This document shows positions 7,180-16,933 of a stretch of DNA of 64,000 nucleotides, in pieces. The translations under genes and the position numbers were made by a program. Below the pieces are notes generated by a model. That model was not told the DNA's origin, made no database searches, and saw only the letters and a program-made list of their open reading frames with translations. Positions within the stretch are counted from its first letter, which is position 1. Each line of letters opens with the position of its first letter. The DNA is from Paenibacillus sp. J2TS4 (lineage in GTDB: Bacteria; Bacillota; Bacilli; Paenibacillales; NBRC-103111), in contig NZ_BOSH01000011.1 in assembly GCF_018403245.1 (NCBI RefSeq), positions 152,843 to 216,842 on the forward strand, read 5' to 3'.

Positions 7180-8586
7180 CTAGTAAGCATTTTTATTGAC
7201 AAAACCATTCCAAATAGTTCTGTATATAATCTTCAGATCGAATAAAAAAGTCCAATTTTCTATGTAGAATATATCATGATTTATCCGATCTTCAATTGAC
7301 GTATCCCCTCTCAATCCTTTGCTTTGAGCCCATCCGGTAATCCCCGGGCGAATATGATGCTTAACCATATATTTAGGGATTTCTTCCTTGAACTGCTCTA
7401 CAAAATACGGCCGTTCCGGTCTCGGACCGACCACGCTCATATGCCCGATCAATACGTTGAAAAACTGAGGAAGCTCATCCAAGCTGGTCCTGCGTAAAAA
7501 GGAACCAAATTTCGTTCTTCTTGGATCGTTCTCTGTCGTCCACTGAGTATCCGAATCTTGTTCTTCCATTATTTTCATGCTGCGAAATTTATACATCGGA
7601 AAGGTTCGCCGATTCAGACCTACCCGCTCTTGTTTAAAAATAATTGGGCCCGGCGAGGTCAGTTTAATTCCTATAGCGATAAGAATCATTACGGGCAAAG
7701 TAATCGTAATCGCCACAACAGAGAAAACAATATCGAAGGTTCTTTTCAATATTCGATTAGTCAGGTTGTCCAAAGGAATATCTCTCACATTGATAAGCGG
7801 AATTCCAGCGAAATTATCGAAATTAGGTCGAGCCGGTAAATAGTCGAAAAAATCGGGGATAATCATTGTACGAACTCCGGCTTTTTCGCAAATCGAAATG
7901 ATTCTTCCGTACTTATCATGAGCAGCAAGAGGAAGAGCGATAATCACTTCATCTATCGGCATCTTTTCCAGTATTTCCTCCAGTTCATCTACGGTTCCCA
8001 GAATTGGTTTGTAATTATAGGCATTGTCCTCATGGTGCTGTTGATAATCGTCCAAAAATCCTACCACCTCAAAACCAAGCTCCGGATGCTTCAACAGGTT
8101 GGAGTAAAATCTTTTTCCCAGGCTTCCCGCACCTAATATAAGCACATACTGCTTATTAAATCCTTTCTCACGGAGTCTTTTTAAGAACAGCTTGGTCCAA
8201 TAACGGTAAAAGCCGAGAAACGCAATACTGGTCACCAAATAAATCGCCAGCATCTCTCGGGAAATATCCACCGCCTTAAACACAAACAAGAAACTCAGTA
8301 AGGCAAGGAAGCTGATTAGTTGGAGTTGAATAATTTTATAGGCTTCGTAAGCAAACCTTTTCTTACGCTTAGGGGAATAAAAACCGGTAAAAAACCCTAG
8401 TCCTATACAAAGAGCCCCATAAAACAAACTCCATAACAGGTAAGTTTGGAAGGGAAGAGCGCCACCTGCATCAATCCAGCCCGATCTGAATTTTAACCAG
8501 AATGCTGCCAAGAATGCCAATTGAATAACGACAAAATCACAAAAGGCATAAATTTGCGACAAAATACTCTGATTATTTCGGATCAC
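7180..8586 (-). CDS. Polyprenyl-phosphate sugar-1-phosphate transferase (WsaP/WcaJ type)
   Basis: This enzyme transfers a hexose-1-phosphate from a nucleotide sugar to undecaprenyl phosphate, the first step of lipid-linked glycan assembly at the inner membrane face. The N-terminal half has several membrane segments (about 10-130). A Rossmann-like CoA-binding domain follows (VLILGAGSLGKRFYSNL, about 150-165). The C-terminal catalytic domain from about 280 begins KRTFDIVFSVVAI, has the re-entrant helix with SPGP, then QERVGLNRRTF, LDELPQFFNVL and the VGPRP motif. Length (468) is typical of the PNPT/PHPT group. It is the last gene of the operon. In S-layer glycan clusters the homologous WsaP/WsfP starts the chain, usually with galactose; the sugar here is not known. 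Confidence 0.9.
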   Translation of the reverse strand: MIRNNQSILSQIYAFCDFVVIQLAFLAAFWLKFRSGWIDAGGALPFQTYLLWSLFYGALCIGLGFFTGFYSPKRKKRFAYEAYKIIQLQLISFLALLSFLFVFKAVDISREMLAIYLVTSIAFLGFYRYWTKLFLKRLREKGFNKQYVLILGAGSLGKRFYSNLLKHPELGFEVVGFLDDYQQHHEDNAYNYKPILGTVDELEEILEKMPIDEVIIALPLAAHDKYGRIISICEKAGVRTMIIPDFFDYLPARPNFDNFAGIPLINVRDIPLDNLTNRILKRTFDIVFSVVAITITLPVMILIAIGIKLTSPGPIIFKQERVGLNRRTFPMYKFRSMKIMEEQDSDTQWTTENDPRRTKFGSFLRRTSLDELPQFFNVLIGHMSVVGPRPERPYFVEQFKEEIPKYMVKHHIRPGITGWAQSKGLRGDTSIEDRINHDIFYIENWTFLFDLKIIYRTIWNGFVNKNAY

Positions 8587-8592
8587 AGATTC

Positions 8593-9459
8593 TCACCTCG
8601 CCTTCGCCAAACCATTCTTTAATACAGCTAAAGCCAACTTAAAACCGATCCCTCCATAAATCATTATATTCGTGGGGAGGGAGTATTTAGTTCGATAATG
8701 TTTACGATGAAATAAATACATCGCTCTGTGAAATTCGTAGATGATTTTCCAGGGCTTTTTGCGGCTGCTGGCGCCTTTGTAATGGATAATATGAGTCTTC
8801 GGATAATAGTAATTTTGCCAACCGGCCTGCTTAATTCGATAGCACCAGTCGACATCTTCTCCATACATGAAAAATTCCTCGTCCAGCATTCCCACTTCTT
8901 CGATCGCCTGACGGCGGACAAGCATAAAGGCCCCGACCAGACAGTCTACAGGATATTCCTCATCCGGGTTTAAATAGCCTAGTTGATATTGATTGAACCG
9001 AGGAACCCGCGGGAACAGCTTCGAAATACCGAACGCGTAGTAAAAGGAAGCAGAAGGTGTAGGAAACCCCCTGCGGCATGCTTTATCCAAGGATCCGTCC
9101 GGTAGAATAATTTTGCAGCCACTTGCCCCGATTTCAAGATGCTCCTCCATGAATTGAAGCATGATATCGAATGTATCAGGTTGAACAATAGTATCCGAAT
9201 TCAACAGAAGAATATATTTTCCCGTTGCGATTCTCATCCCTTGATTGTTCGCTCTGGAGAATCCTACATTTTTCTTGTTCTCTATCATTCGAACCTGAGG
9301 AAATTTCCCCCGAATTCTCTCGACGGAAGAATCCGAAGAAGCGTTATCAATCAAGATCACCTCATACTTAAACCCAGTATTCGATCCATATACCGACTCA
9401 AGCGCATTCAAGGTGAGCTCACACGTATTGTAATTTAATATAATAATACTTAAGTCCAT
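8593..9459 (-). CDS. GT2-family glycosyltransferase (rhamnosyltransferase-like)
   Basis: This is a soluble GT-A fold transferase with the sequence order of WbbL-like rhamnosyltransferases. It has SIIILNYNTCELTLNALESV at the N-terminus, VILIDNASSDSS, then LLLNSDTIVQPDTF with the DxD-like acidic site, and MYGEDVDWCYRIKQAGW with the catalytic ED. It ends with a membrane-associating helix. I chose ATG at 9459, with AGGTG 6 nt upstream, over GTG at 9468. It is placed between another GT2 gene and the initiating transferase. The rmlACBD genes in the same operon make dTDP-rhamnose a likely donor. Confidence 0.85.
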   Translation of the reverse strand: MDLSIIILNYNTCELTLNALESVYGSNTGFKYEVILIDNASSDSSVERIRGKFPQVRMIENKKNVGFSRANNQGMRIATGKYILLLNSDTIVQPDTFDIMLQFMEEHLEIGASGCKIILPDGSLDKACRRGFPTPSASFYYAFGISKLFPRVPRFNQYQLGYLNPDEEYPVDCLVGAFMLVRRQAIEEVGMLDEEFFMYGEDVDWCYRIKQAGWQNYYYPKTHIIHYKGASSRKKPWKIIYEFHRAMYLFHRKHYRTKYSLPTNIMIYGGIGFKLALAVLKNGLAKAR

Positions 9460-9505
9460 CCAAATCACCTAATCTATTATAGCATGGGTTCCAAGATAAT
9501 AGTGT

Positions 9506-10459
9506 TTATTTAAAAAAAGCTGAGTATAAGATACTTAACTCTTTTTTTCTATTTTTTTTAATTATCTTCCTATATTTTAAAATTCGTGGAATATCACCAA
9601 TCAGCTTTTTCCACATTTTGAGTAGCTGTGGTTCTCTAAATAAAACATAAAAAAAGCTTGCAACTTCAAAAGATGCAATAAAAATAAAGTGTAGTAATAT
9701 ATATTTAAGAGAATCGTTTTTCAACATCATTCGATACCTATTTATGTATGAATACTCTCTAACCATTAACGATTGCTTAGATCTTGAGCCCCTCTTCCAA
9801 CCTCGTTCATGCAAGGCAGTAGCCTCTGGAAAATAAAAGGATTTCCATCCATATATTTGGGCTCTCCATGCTACATCTACGTCTTCTTTATATGCAAAGA
9901 AACTTTCGTCAAAAAACTCATCTTCTATTGATATCTCATTTGCCATTTCTCTTGAATATAGCGCTGCAGCGCCAGAAACGCCAAATATTTCCGCCGGCTG
10001 ATTCCAAAGTACCTGATGTGTCCCTGCTCCTCTATCAAATGCCCTCCTTGATTTGTTTATAGTTAGTCCAACACTGTCAATAGTATCTGAGAACCCTTTC
10101 AGACAAAGTTTACCGGTAGCACTACCAGCTCCAGGTATTTTAAGCATGTTCTCTATTAGCATTCTTATATAATCAGGATGTAAAATTACGTCGGGATTTA
10201 GAACAAGAAAAAAATCACTTTTTGTCATTCTAATCGCTTGATTATGTGCTGGAGCAAAACCGGTGTTAGATTCGTTTAGTACAATTTGTATATTAGGAGC
10301 GGTAAACTTCTTCAATACTGTAATAGTATTATCACTTGAATTATTGTCTAGGATAATTATTCTATCAACAGGATATGTCTGCTGAAGAACAGCAGTTAAA
10401 CATTTATCAATGAATTCCTCACTATTATACGTTACGATATGGATACTAACTTTTCTCAT
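9506..10459 (-). CDS. GT2-family glycosyltransferase
   Basis: This 317-residue protein has VSIHIVTYNSEEFIDKCLTA, IILDNNSSDNT, FFLVLNPDVILHPDYI and SFFAYKEDVDVAWRAQIYGW in the usual GT2 order. It ends with a hydrophobic segment at about 255-275 and a very basic tail. Its ATG at 10459 lies inside the end of rfbD (14-nt overlap), so the two are translationally coupled. Donor and linkage are not readable; rhamnose is likely from context. Confidence 0.85.
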   Translation of the reverse strand: MRKVSIHIVTYNSEEFIDKCLTAVLQQTYPVDRIIILDNNSSDNTITVLKKFTAPNIQIVLNESNTGFAPAHNQAIRMTKSDFFLVLNPDVILHPDYIRMLIENMLKIPGAGSATGKLCLKGFSDTIDSVGLTINKSRRAFDRGAGTHQVLWNQPAEIFGVSGAAALYSREMANEISIEDEFFDESFFAYKEDVDVAWRAQIYGWKSFYFPEATALHERGWKRGSRSKQSLMVREYSYINRYRMMLKNDSLKYILLHFIFIASFEVASFFYVLFREPQLLKMWKKLIGDIPRILKYRKIIKKNRKKELSILYSAFFK

Positions 10460-11306
10460 GATTACTGTCCTTAAATTCCCTTATAAATTCACTTAATGCG
10501 ACTCGCCAGTGCCTTAGTTCTTTAAATCCATTCGCTCTAATTGCAAGGGGCTCTAAAACTGAAAAAGTCGGTCTAGGCGCTTCTCTTGTAAATTCCTTAG
10601 AGGTACACGGATCTATGCCTACATCTATCCCTAATTCTTGCAATATTACTTGTGCAAAATCAAACCAAGAACATGCCCCACTATTTGATACATGATAAAT
10701 ACCATATTTTTCAGATAATATTAATTCCGCAATAAATTTTGATAAGTCAATAGTATAAGTTGGAGAACCTGTTTGATCATTAACAACTTTTAAATGTTGT
10801 TTGCTTAAAGCCTGTTTTAGTATAGACTTTACGAAGTTATTTCCATTCATTCCATAAACCCAAGAGGTCCTTACTATAAAATATTTTGAAGAAAAAGTTT
10901 GTATGAATAATTCTCCAGCCCTTTTAGATTTACCATATATACAAATTGGATTTGTATTATCAAACTCACGATATGGCTTGGTGGAATTTCCATCAAATAC
11001 GTAATCCGTACTTATATAACAAACCTTTGCCCCAATTTTTTCTGCTGCAACAGCAATATTACGAGACCCATAAGCATTTACAAGATACGCTTTTGTTTCT
11101 TCTACTTCGGCCCTATCTACATCTGTAAAAGCAGCAGAATGAATGATAACATCTGGTTTAATTAATGAAATAACTTTTTCGCATTGTTCTTGCACTGTAA
11201 CATCAAGTTCCAATCTTCCTAGACCGTATATTTTAAATTGCTTGTCAAGGATGTTGCAAAGATCTTTCCCTAGTTGACCTTGTGCACCTGTAACAATAAC
11301 TTTCAT
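10446..11306 (-). CDS. rfbD: dTDP-4-dehydrorhamnose reductase
   Basis: RmlD reduces dTDP-4-keto-L-rhamnose to dTDP-L-rhamnose with NAD(P)H. The N-terminal Rossmann motif is VTGAQGQLGKDL. The SDR Tyr-Lys pair is in YGKSKRAGE. Downstream sequence (VRTSWVYG, VNDQTGSPTYTIDL) is characteristic of RmlD. ATG at 11306 has GAAGG 8-9 nt upstream; an in-frame ATG at 11315 overlaps the rfbB stop as ATGA but has no good ribosome binding site. It is the fourth enzyme of rmlACBD. Confidence 0.93.
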   Translation of the reverse strand: MKVIVTGAQGQLGKDLCNILDKQFKIYGLGRLELDVTVQEQCEKVISLIKPDVIIHSAAFTDVDRAEVEETKAYLVNAYGSRNIAVAAEKIGAKVCYISTDYVFDGNSTKPYREFDNTNPICIYGKSKRAGELFIQTFSSKYFIVRTSWVYGMNGNNFVKSILKQALSKQHLKVVNDQTGSPTYTIDLSKFIAELILSEKYGIYHVSNSGACSWFDFAQVILQELGIDVGIDPCTSKEFTREAPRPTFSVLEPLAIRANGFKELRHWRVALSEFIREFKDSNHEKS

Positions 11307-11311
11307 AAAAT

Positions 11312-12307
11312 TCATCCTTCACAGATATTTATTGTCATTTTATTGTACTTTTCTTTGTTTAACCATTCTTGGTTATTCAAATACCATTTAATTGTTTTCT
11401 TTATACCTGTTTCAAAATCATATTTAGGCTTCCAACCTAACTCTTGTTTAATTTTTGTGGCATCAATTCCATATCGGTAATCATGTCCTGGTCGATCTTT
11501 AACATAAGATATTAATGATTCGGGTTTGCCCAATTCTTGCAATATCATCCTTACAATATTTATGTTAGTTTTTTCCGAGCGTCCACCTATATTATACACT
11601 TCACCACTCTTACCATTATGAATAACTAAATCTATCGCAGTACAGTGGTCCTTCACGAATAACCAATCTCGAACATTCAACCCATTTCCATATATAGGAA
11701 GAGGCTTGTCTTGTATTGCTTTTGAAATTATTAATGGAATTAATTTTTCAGGGTATTGGTTAGGTCCATAGTTATTGGAACAACGGGTTATGTTAATTGG
11801 AAGACCATAAGTTTCATGATATGCCCTAATCAAGAGATCACCTGCAGCTTTACTTGCAGAGTATGGACTGTTTGGAGATAGTGGTGTATATTCAGTAAAT
11901 AATCCTGTATCCCCTAAAGACCCATATACTTCATCAGTTGATATTTGAACAAATTTATTTATGCCGTATTTCTTTGCTGCCTCGAGTAAAACTTGGGTCC
12001 CATTTACATTTGTCTCAATAAAAATAGTAGGATTTTGTATACTTCTGTCTACATGAGACTCTGCTGCGAAATTTACACAAAAATCTATTCCTTGTTGAAA
12101 AATTCGATTTACCAAAAACGAATCTCTAATATCCCCTTTTACAAATGTATAATTAGAGTGGTTTTCATATTCTTTAAGATTCTTTACATTACTAGCATAA
12201 GTTAATGCATCCAAATTGACAATTTGACAATTAGAGTATTTTTTAAGCATATACCTAATAAAATTGCTGCCAATAAATCCATATCCTCCAGTTACTAGCA
12301 TTTTCAT
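11312..12307 (-). CDS. rfbB: dTDP-glucose 4,6-dehydratase
   Basis: RmlB converts dTDP-glucose to dTDP-4-keto-6-deoxyglucose using bound NAD+. It has GGYGFIGSNFIRYML at the N-terminus, the DEVYGSLG catalytic loop (Asp-Glu) and the YSASKAAGDLL Tyr-Lys motif. The 331-residue length is normal. ATG at 12307 has GGGGAGGG upstream. It is the third gene of the rmlACBD order. Confidence 0.95.
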   Translation of the reverse strand: MKMLVTGGYGFIGSNFIRYMLKKYSNCQIVNLDALTYASNVKNLKEYENHSNYTFVKGDIRDSFLVNRIFQQGIDFCVNFAAESHVDRSIQNPTIFIETNVNGTQVLLEAAKKYGINKFVQISTDEVYGSLGDTGLFTEYTPLSPNSPYSASKAAGDLLIRAYHETYGLPINITRCSNNYGPNQYPEKLIPLIISKAIQDKPLPIYGNGLNVRDWLFVKDHCTAIDLVIHNGKSGEVYNIGGRSEKTNINIVRMILQELGKPESLISYVKDRPGHDYRYGIDATKIKQELGWKPKYDFETGIKKTIKWYLNNQEWLNKEKYNKMTINICEG

Positions 12308-12321
12308 TTCTTTCCCTCCCC

Positions 12322-12870
12322 TCAGTCAAAATTGATCTGAGCATTTTTAAACAACGGATGCTTTTGGTCTTTTACCGAAAGAATAGGGCTTTTTGTTGGC
12401 CAAGTAATGCCCAAATCAGGGTCGTTCCATATTATTCCTCTGTCTAAATCTGGTGCGTAATATTCATCTACTTTATACTGTACCTCTGCAATTGGAGTAA
12501 GTGTACAAAATCCGTGGGCGAATCCTCTGGGGATGAACAATTGTCTTTTGTTATCAGCACTTAAAACTATTGCTAACCAATCACCAAAAGTTACAGACCC
12601 TTTTCGAATATCCACTACAACGTCATAAATGGCCCCTGCAGTCACACGAATGAGTTTGCTTTGTGCTTTCGGATTAAGCTGATAATGAAGTCCCCGGATA
12701 ACACCCACCTTAGAGGAAAAAGAATGATTGTCTTGAACAAAATTAATTGCTAACCCGTTTTTCTCCATGTTAATTTCATTATAGCTTTCCATAAAGAAAC
12801 CACGTTCATCTGAAAACACTTTTGGTTCAATAATTAGTACACCTTCAAATTTAGTTTTAATTATATTCAA
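12322..12870 (-). CDS. rfbC: dTDP-4-dehydrorhamnose 3,5-epimerase
   Basis: RmlC epimerises C3 and C5 of the 4-keto sugar. It is a 182-residue cupin with FSSKVGVIRGLHYQ carrying the catalytic His, KLIRVTAGAIYDVVVDIRKGS, and the FIPRGFAHGF strand. The start codon is TTG at 12870 behind GAGGTG. It is the second gene of rmlACBD. Confidence 0.95.
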   Translation of the reverse strand: MNIIKTKFEGVLIIEPKVFSDERGFFMESYNEINMEKNGLAINFVQDNHSFSSKVGVIRGLHYQLNPKAQSKLIRVTAGAIYDVVVDIRKGSVTFGDWLAIVLSADNKRQLFIPRGFAHGFCTLTPIAEVQYKVDEYYAPDLDRGIIWNDPDLGITWPTKSPILSVKDQKHPLFKNAQINFD

Positions 12871-12895
12871 TTAAAACACCTCATCTTGATAAGGT

Positions 12896-13618
12896 TTATA
12901 TATCGATTATAAGACTTTTTGCTAAAGTATTGGCTAAAGCAAGGGAAGAATGTGTGCCTGCATCAGTCCACCAACCATTTAAAATATCATATGTTAACTG
13001 ATTCAGGTTTATATATTCGTTATTAACATCAGTTATTTCATATTCACCGCGCCCCGAAGGTGTTAGCTTTTTTATAATATCGAATACTTTCTGGTCATAC
13101 ATATATATGCCAGTAACTGCAAAATTGCTTCTAGGACAGTCTGGTTTTTCAGTAATTGATGTAATTTTTGTTCCTTTTAACTCCACAACTCCATATCGTT
13201 GCGGATCCCTAACTTCTTTTACAAGGATTTTTGCACCTTCTTTTTGATTTTCAAACGATTTTATATAGGGGGTTATACTATCAAGAAATATATTGTCACC
13301 TAATAATACAACCATTTGATCTTCTCCCACAAAATGTTCTGCTAGACTTAAAGCTTGGGCTATCCCACCTGCTTGTTCTTGAACTTTGTACGTGAAACTT
13401 ACTCCAAACTCTTTCCCACTGCCAAGCAAATTTACAACGTCCCCCATATGTTCCTTTCCCGTAATAATTAAAATGTCTGTAATTTCAGCTTCCCTTAATT
13501 TGTATATAGGATAGAAAATCATTGGGTACTTACCAACTGGAAGTAAATGCTTGTTCGTTATTTTAGTTAAGGGATACAGGCGTGAACCTGTTCCCCCAGC
13601 TAGAATAATGCCTTTCAT
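12896..13618 (-). CDS. rfbA: Glucose-1-phosphate thymidylyltransferase (short form)
   Basis: RmlA makes dTDP-glucose from dTTP and glucose-1-phosphate. The nucleotide-binding signature is GGTGSRLYPLTKITNKHLLP at the N-terminus, followed by PMIFYPI. VLLGDNIF contains the metal-binding Asp. At 240 residues it is the short Bacillota form, about 50 residues shorter than the enterobacterial enzyme. ATG at 13618 has GAGGAG upstream. It is the first gene of rmlACBD. Confidence 0.92.
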   Translation of the reverse strand: MKGIILAGGTGSRLYPLTKITNKHLLPVGKYPMIFYPIYKLREAEITDILIITGKEHMGDVVNLLGSGKEFGVSFTYKVQEQAGGIAQALSLAEHFVGEDQMVVLLGDNIFLDSITPYIKSFENQKEGAKILVKEVRDPQRYGVVELKGTKITSITEKPDCPRSNFAVTGIYMYDQKVFDIIKKLTPSGRGEYEITDVNNEYINLNQLTYDILNGWWTDAGTHSSLALANTLAKSLIIDI

Positions 13619-13650
13619 GTTTAGCTCCTCGCAATTCTGAATATTTAATA

Positions 13651-15807
13651 TTACTCGGAAGAAACATCCATATCATAAATGTTTGATTGAACTAATACCT
13701 TTCCCTTTGAATCAAACAACTTTATTTGAAAATTTAATTTTCCAACCTTTGCGTTATACTTTGCAGGAAGGATTGCTGTCAAAAAACCTTCATCACCATA
13801 AGTCGTATCTAGCGGTTTACCATTGACAAATACTATGCTATCTTTATAAAAATTCTTGCCATTAACAGCTATTATCGTTCCGTTCAATTTTGGATCCCTT
13901 ACTTCTCCAGATTTTAAATCATTTGGAACTATTTCATCAATTATTGTTTCTTTATTACCATATTTAAAATTGGTATCAATTATATCTTCATTTTTTGAAT
14001 TAACTAAATATTGTTTTCCAAAAAGATAGTCGTACTGAAGTAAATTATATGCTAACAAATCATCTTCATTTATATTATATTCTGAATAATATATATTTGG
14101 TGGGATGATCGGTGTCTTTATAAATTGATTATAAAGGAAGTCCGTATAAACAGTTCCTTCCTTTTGGGCTAAATCAAGAATAAAAGCGCCTAGAAAAGAA
14201 GGACTCATATGAAGGGTTTCTTTCTTTTCTGACAAAAAATTATTCCAAATTAGAAGTGGAGTTGTATGCAATGCTTTATAATCTGTGAAGCTGTTTCCAT
14301 TTCCAGAAATATATCCCGTTTCTTTATATATACCATAATCGGTATTAAGAGCTGGTAGATGATCGCCAAAAAATACAATTATTGTCGGTTCATCTTTATT
14401 ATCGTAGTAATTAACCAGTTTCTCTAGAAATTTATCGGCATCATAGGCTCCCTGGGCATATGTTTCTAATAACGACTGGGATTCCTTAGATATATTTCCA
14501 CTCACTTGTATTAGGTTTTCATCAAAACGTTCAGGATCATAAGGGCCATGGTTTTGCATAGTACTTGCAAATATAAAATCCGGCCCCTCACTAAGTTCTG
14601 TAGTTTCAATGATGACATTGGCAACTTCATCATCCGCGATATATAGACCCTTCATAACAGGATCTTTAAATACCTCGCTACTTATAAAGTTAGAGAAGCC
14701 AAATCTTTTGTAAACTTTGTTATTATCATAAAACCAATTATAGTAAGCCCCGATAGCAGAGGCATGATATCCCTGCCTTCTTAAGATACTTGCCAATGAT
14801 TCTACACCCGAATTTATATATTGCAAATAGGGAGTCGATCCTTGAGGCAAAAAACGCATTGAGTGCCCAGTGAGTATTTCAAATTCAACATTAGATGTTG
14901 CCCCACCGTAGGATGGGGAAAAAAGAGAACCTGATATATGTTTTTCCTGTAAGGAGTGGAAAAACGGCAAGGGATCTTGGCTAAACGAAATATTTTCAAG
15001 TACAGTAGGATCCCAGAACGATTCGCTTAGTATAATAATAATATTAGGTTTGAAATCTGTATCAATGTTATGCCTTCTTTCAATTTCATCAACCATGCTC
15101 ATTATACTTTGTTCACTGTACTCGCTAGGCTCCATGACTGTTGCTTGGTTGGCATTCATCATAAAAGATAATAAAAAACCATTTTTTAAATAATTTTTTG
15201 ATTGATCAAAACGAATATGTTCAATGTTGAAAACTTTTTTATACTCTATTGGTTTATCTAGGTATAGAATTAATAAAGCTAGAACGGCAAGAATTCCTAA
15301 CGATATTCTTTCATAAAGTTTATATTTTTTTTTAATTTGCGGTAAAAACTTTATTGCAACGATAATTATGATAAAAATCATAATTGTCACGATATAAAAT
15401 CCGCTCAAAATAAAGTCAATAAAATATTTAACCATTTCTAAAGACTCGCCAGCTAGTATAAAATCCCATGGCAATAACGGAAGGCCTAATACTCGGAATT
15501 TTACCCCATTTATAGTAGCAATGACAATTAAAAGTATCGAAACTATTAAGTAAGAAAGATATAAGCGATTAATTGCACAGCTAACTATTAAAAACACTGA
15601 TGTGAATATAACATAATTTAGGAATAGTTCATTTATATTTGTGTATGCCCAGATAATTGTATCACTAAAGCTCCCCCTATTTATTGCTTCTATTATGATT
15701 ACTAAAAATATTGGAATAATTAGAATATGATACCTTTGTTTCAAAAAATTTGATATTGATTTTAACACTACACTTCTTTTATTCACTTCATCACATCCTA
15801 TTTTCAT
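13651..15807 (-). CDS. LTA-synthase-like membrane sulfatase-fold phosphotransferase
   Basis: This 718-residue protein belongs to the alkaline-phosphatase/LTA-synthase group, which moves glycerol-phosphate from phosphatidylglycerol onto polymers outside the membrane. Five or so membrane helices fill residues 25-190. The extracellular domain starts IIIILSESFWDP (metal-binding Glu). GGATSNVEFEILTG contains the expected catalytic Thr. VFFGDHLPAL supplies metal-binding Asp-His. A C-terminal IPT/Ig-like domain (about 620-715) is an extra not found in LtaS. It overlaps the upstream transferase gene by 17 nt; a GTG at 15786 behind AGGA is an alternative start. Its position inside the glycan operon suggests glycan modification rather than lipoteichoic acid synthesis; this is inference. 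Confidence 0.8.
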   Translation of the reverse strand: MKIGCDEVNKRSVVLKSISNFLKQRYHILIIPIFLVIIIEAINRGSFSDTIIWAYTNINELFLNYVIFTSVFLIVSCAINRLYLSYLIVSILLIVIATINGVKFRVLGLPLLPWDFILAGESLEMVKYFIDFILSGFYIVTIMIFIIIIVAIKFLPQIKKKYKLYERISLGILAVLALLILYLDKPIEYKKVFNIEHIRFDQSKNYLKNGFLLSFMMNANQATVMEPSEYSEQSIMSMVDEIERRHNIDTDFKPNIIIILSESFWDPTVLENISFSQDPLPFFHSLQEKHISGSLFSPSYGGATSNVEFEILTGHSMRFLPQGSTPYLQYINSGVESLASILRRQGYHASAIGAYYNWFYDNNKVYKRFGFSNFISSEVFKDPVMKGLYIADDEVANVIIETTELSEGPDFIFASTMQNHGPYDPERFDENLIQVSGNISKESQSLLETYAQGAYDADKFLEKLVNYYDNKDEPTIIVFFGDHLPALNTDYGIYKETGYISGNGNSFTDYKALHTTPLLIWNNFLSEKKETLHMSPSFLGAFILDLAQKEGTVYTDFLYNQFIKTPIIPPNIYYSEYNINEDDLLAYNLLQYDYLFGKQYLVNSKNEDIIDTNFKYGNKETIIDEIVPNDLKSGEVRDPKLNGTIIAVNGKNFYKDSIVFVNGKPLDTTYGDEGFLTAILPAKYNAKVGKLNFQIKLFDSKGKVLVQSNIYDMDVSSE

Positions 15808-16933
15808 GGCCGGCTACGGTGACTAATTTTATTAATGGCTGTAGTACTACTCGCCATTGATAATTCTTCGTTATAAACTCCTTCGTTTCAATTGACCTTT
15901 TGTTATTTTTTACTAGCGCGAGCATACATTCAGCGATTGATTCAACAGAATTTGGATCGCAATATTCTGCATAATCTTTAAAATACTCTTTAACTGGAGG
16001 GATATTTGACACTCCAATATTAATCCCCAAACTTGCAGCTTCTAGACTCGCCAGTCCCGGTGTCTCAACGTAACTAGGTTGTATATGACCGCTGGAATGA
16101 GCCATTATCCACTGAACTTCTTGCCTATGTAAATGGCCAGCAAAATATACATTATTACCTGCTTCTCTCCTTAATTTATTAAAATATCCCTCGTTTTCTT
16201 CAGAATATCCACCAACAATAACTAGGGGTAGCGCGGTTAATTTTGCAGCCCTTATTAGACTTAATTGATTTTTCCTAGGACCTATCCCACCAACACAACA
16301 AACATAAATCGAATCTTTTAACGAAACTAGTTCTTGACTTGAAGGAGGTCTAATATCATGGTTAATGTTAATCCCGTTGTTTACAACAACAATTTTTCCC
16401 TCCATTTTTTTACATCTAAATTGATCAAGTAAATGAGTCGCTTCAGCATTAGAATTAGGACAAATATACAATGAATGCTCAAGAATCTTTTCAATAAATT
16501 TTTTTTTATTTAACAATAAAAGTAAATTTATCGATAATTTTTTTACTATTGTTTTATTTTGAGAATAAAACTTAAACGCACGAATTACATCGCTTCCTTT
16601 ATGGGTCAGAATAAATTTGAACATACTCCTGATATTGAATCCAGCGCTTTTCACAACTTTATCCAAATTCCAATAAATAGGGAATAAAATATAAGGAATA
16701 CCCGCATTTCGTACAATTTTTGTTTGCAGGTATAACTCATAGGGCCTTGTAAGATTAAACAATATTGCGATATCAAATTTTAAAAGATCTACGTTGTTTA
16801 AATCGTTAATAATAGCAACATATATATTGTTCTCTTCTAAAAATTTTGCAATAGCATATATTTGTATTGTATCCCCGCCTGGGTTTTGGGTAGAATCCTT
16901 TCTATCAAACAACACAACTTTAAATTTCTCCAT
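15791..16933 (-). CDS. GT4-type (GT-B) glycosyltransferase
   Basis: This 380-residue protein has a C-terminal half typical of GT4 enzymes: VCCVGGIGPRKNQLSLIRAA (donor-site loop), LVIVGGYSEE, VYFAGHLHRQEVQWIMAHS, and the acidic ETPGLASLEAASLG motif that contacts the nucleotide sugar. The N-terminal acceptor domain contains GGDTIQIYAIAKFL. ATG at 16933 overlaps the end of the preceding transferase gene. Donor and acceptor are unknown; it acts in the cytoplasm on the growing lipid-linked glycan. Confidence 0.8.
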   Translation of the reverse strand: MEKFKVVLFDRKDSTQNPGGDTIQIYAIAKFLEENNIYVAIINDLNNVDLLKFDIAILFNLTRPYELYLQTKIVRNAGIPYILFPIYWNLDKVVKSAGFNIRSMFKFILTHKGSDVIRAFKFYSQNKTIVKKLSINLLLLLNKKKFIEKILEHSLYICPNSNAEATHLLDQFRCKKMEGKIVVVNNGININHDIRPPSSQELVSLKDSIYVCCVGGIGPRKNQLSLIRAAKLTALPLVIVGGYSEENEGYFNKLRREAGNNVYFAGHLHRQEVQWIMAHSSGHIQPSYVETPGLASLEAASLGINIGVSNIPPVKEYFKDYAEYCDPNSVESIAECMLALVKNNKRSIETKEFITKNYQWRVVLQPLIKLVTVAGHENRM

